Source of the DNA: Straminergon stramineum
Lineage: Eukaryota; Streptophyta; Bryopsida; Hypnales; Calliergonaceae
Assembly: GCA_963920665.1 (NCBI GenBank)
Contig: OY987271.1
Coordinates: 17,115,350-17,179,349, forward strand
DNA length: 64,000 nt
Direction of reading: 5' to 3'
Positions within the stretch are counted from its first letter, which is position 1. Each line of letters opens with the position of its first letter. The notes below the pieces were generated by a model. That model had not been told where the DNA came from and did not search any database. It saw only the letters and a program-made list of their open reading frames with translations. The position numbers and the translations under genes are program-made. Of the stretch, positions 61,022 through 64,000 are shown in pieces.

Positions 61022-64000
61022 TCACAACAAATATAGTAGACAAACCTAGTGTTTGCAGACACCATGTTGCATCGGCGTTAGAAGGAAATGTTGACAAAGG
61101 TGCGTTCCTACTTGGCCTTACAATGGCATTAAATTAGCTATAAATCATTGTGCGTTCCCACCTAAGTGCTCACCTATCTGCCAAACCTACATAGCAAACA
61201 AGGTGGCATCATATTTTCTTTGCTAGAATTCAATGTCCCAACATATGTCCTAGAAAATACATACTTTAACGTTTTAATTTGTAAAAAATAGGAAAAACAA
61301 TTTTCAACAAAACAAAAAATTGTCTATTTGGGAGGACTTCTTGATGATGAGATTTGAGCAAAAAATTGAGTTCAAGACTATCTCTAATGTTTAGAATTGT
61401 GTGCTCAAGAGAGGCCTATTTGCACGAACATGGAGGATATAAAATAATGACTTTTGAAATTCCCTTTGGTAGACACATGTATGCTTACTAAATAATATAC
61501 CATAGAATTTTCAGATGAAAATCACTAATTTAAACCACTCAATAGCATAAAAAAACCCTAAATGTCAAAGTGTGACAAATTAACAAAATTGAATTTTAAA
61601 TATAAAATGATTTTTAAATTTTTTTTGAAAAATAAGGGATACAAGAAAAAGAAAGATATCTAGAAATAGATTTTTTGGTTTTGGAATTGTATTCATAATT
61701 TAAAAGTTATAGCATTCCAAAAATCAAAATGCAATGAAACTAGTAGGTGTTTCTTGCAATCACCCTACAATCACTATAACAACTGAAATGTTAGATCATC
61801 AATGATCCTAGTTCACTCAAATCTTGAAATCAATACATCTAACTTAATGGAATGGATTTCTCATTTGTTCAAAAAATATAAAAATCTTGAACTTAGTTGT
61901 GGGAAAAGTACATGTTGATTTGTGCCACTTAGCATTTACTATATTCCATAAGTACATTTTAAAATTGAGGTCCTATTATGTAAGTGTTCATTGATATTTT
62001 GGGTACACTATAGTAACACTCAATTTCATTATTAGTATTGCGTTAGAGTGGGATTCCCATTATCACTACTCCATAACACTCTAGTGCAACACTCAACATT
62101 TCCTTTATCTTTTATTCTAGTACACTTCACCAAATGCAGAAATGACAAATTGCATGAAAATTTGATGGATTCACTAAAGAAGCAACAACTTCTTGCCAAA
62201 TGAATCTTTGATGTAGGAATGTGATTCTTGGGAGATCATTATAGAGTGGTTATGAGATCTTTAGGTAGAAGAGCCAAATTATTGAGATCAAATTTTTATC
62301 AATGTGTATGGATTTTTTGTGCATTTCAAAGTGGGAGGATGTAGACTACAAACCTGACAACCTCATTTCATTTGAAGATCAATTCCTTGCACATTTAACA
62401 GTTTTTAACAAAGTCAATCTTACATCATGTTCAATAAATCCAATCAAATGTGTAAATACATGAATAGATGCTATAGAATGTTACATATATAACATTCTAT
62501 AATATCATATATGGTTCTCCAAAATATTCTTGAAGGCTCTAGATATAGGGTTAAAGTAAGAAATCATGCTTTAAGTGAGCCAAGGAGGTTAGGCCACCTC
62601 ATCCTTTGAATATTTGATCTAGATACTTACTTGATACTCTTTTAAGTTAATATTGTATTGTCATTGTGAATACTAAGAGTCCAATGGATGACAAAGAATC
62701 CTTCTATGTAAGACAAAAGTATAGATGTTCATCTTTGAAATTTTTGTGTGAAAAGGAGAGGTCTTGCACAATATCTTGACCTCCTATGAGAGCTCTTGAT
62801 GTTTTTCTAAGCAAATAATTCACACAATACTAAAAAGGATGAATTTCCACGCTAACCAACCCAACATTCTACAATTGAAAGGGATCACATTCAATTGATG
62901 AAGAATGTTATGTACAAGGGATGAAGTCTGGGATGATATAACTAACTATTTTCTACCTTTTGTTCATCTCCCAAACTATCATGACTTTTCAGTGCAAGGC
63001 TTCCACTCAAACTGTTTGCGGTGATTTTCTTTCAATTCATGCAATCCAAAGAATTAGAATGAGCTGTAGAAACTATTAGGAGAATTATAATGATTTGCAT
63101 CATCAATCTTTTTAACCAAAAAATAAATGCACACTATTGATCTTGTTTCTAAGCAACTAGTATCAACCTCAAGACTACAAAGATCAAGCATTCTAGTAAC
63201 TATATTGACCATAATTTCAATGCAAAATAGCTTTGTAGATGTGAGATGTTGAGCAAGCTTATAAAAATGGTCCCGCTTAACTTTTGTCTTCTATTTTGAC
63301 ATGGCAAGTAAAAGAAGGGGCAACAAAGATTTGAAATGTATGGAACTTTCTTCATGCTTCTATCTCCAAACTTGCTATGTGAGAATCAAATCTGCAAGCC
63401 AAACTTAACTCAACTTCTGGTATACCAAGTGAGTTATTTATACAATTCATAGGATAAATTTAAGCACTCTAAATTATATACATGTGATCTTTGGATGATG
63501 AATAGTGTGCAGTAGAAGGATTCTTGGGTAGAAAGTCACATCTACCATGATTAAATTTGTATTCTTTTGAGAAAGCAATTCCCAAAAGGGTAGATTGCAA
63601 GTAGTGACAATAAACAACCCTTTCCCATTAAGAGGCCAAAGAGCATAGACATTCAACCAAGTCATGTAGTCATGCAAACAACAAGCTCAACCAAGTATAT
63701 GAATAGATGAGCAATTGTTGAACACCAATTGAGGTATGTTCACATGAGTGCAACTCAAAACTATGATAACACCAAGATTACATCATCAAAATAAATAATA
63801 GTCTAAAGTGTGTTCCAACTTCAACAAACCTAGGAATGTTCATCCTAGGTAGGTTTGCCTTACCTACGGTTGGATCTGACCTTTCCAAAACATAAATTTA
63901 TGTAGAGATGGTAGTTAAACATTAGAGAACATGATTCTTTGTGATAACATCAATTATCCCCCATCATTACCTGGAGTCATAGCAAGTGAATAAATCATTG
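61022..64000. other. AT-rich spacer to window end
   Basis: GTTTCTTGCAATCACC near 61750 matches the terminus of the 16964-17687 element, so 61100-61760 is probably a worn relative. The rest shows no gene, RNA or clear repeat boundary. Confidence 0.4.

Noticed and set aside
1..64000. CRISPR arrays, operons, bacterial elements
   Set aside because: Spliced genes and plant families show this is eukaryotic nuclear DNA; no regularly spaced short repeats of CRISPR type.

Overview
This window looks like nuclear DNA of a land plant. The genes have GT-AG introns and belong to plant families: a class I-type formin, a GT37 fucosyltransferase, a CrRLK1L malectin receptor kinase, a plastidial-type NAD glycerol-3-phosphate dehydrogenase and a 20S proteasome beta subunit. 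GC-richer gene islands are separated by long, very AT-rich spacers full of transposon remnants. The style of the spacers and one TKL-type kinase pseudogene (DYE instead of DFG, GVVGTGFWRAPEIL) remind me of mosses or other seed-free plants, but I cannot fix the species.

Layout: 1-2.3 kb, 3' part of a formin gene (+). 2.3-5.6 kb, spacer with a Harbinger/Tourist-like element. 5.6-8.8 kb, promoter/leader and a two-exon fucosyltransferase gene (+). 8.9-26.6 kb, transposon-rich spacer with a long hairpin, TTAA-flanked elements, a CACTA element with intact termini and a decayed coding region. 26.6-32.0 kb, tandem array, leader and the two-exon CrRLK1L receptor kinase (+). 33.1-34.3 kb, a 1.1-kb near-perfect palindrome. 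35-39 kb, nested mobile elements. 39-40.3 kb, frameshifted kinase pseudogene. 41.2-43.0 kb, four-exon proteasome beta-4/PBD gene (+), tail to tail with a 12-exon GPDH gene (43.8-48.8 kb, -). 49-57 kb, more TTAA elements and a 247-bp tandem array interrupted by one of them. 57.5-60 kb, leader and an intronless FkbM-type methyltransferase (+). 60.7-64 kb, spacer.

The most notable signal is a set of non-autonomous elements whose termini read TTAA-CCCCT...AGGGG-TTAA. At least four sequence groups and eight or nine copies lie in this window. One copy (37416-38923) sits inside a small repeat that has an uninterrupted paralogue at 18229-18422; the two match base for base in length up to the TTAA, which is single in the empty copy and doubled in the filled one. 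This is direct evidence for TTAA-targeted transposition, as in the piggyBac or Sola3 superfamilies. A 1,258-bp CACTA element with an AAT duplication also has a diverged empty paralogue.

Several genes act at the secretory pathway, plasma membrane or wall: the fucosyltransferase decorates wall polymers, the CrRLK1L senses wall/RALF signals, a class I formin links membrane to actin, and the FkbM protein is probably a membrane-anchored methyltransferase. Plant genes are usually not arranged by pathway, so this may be chance. The proteasome subunit and GPDH are housekeeping genes.
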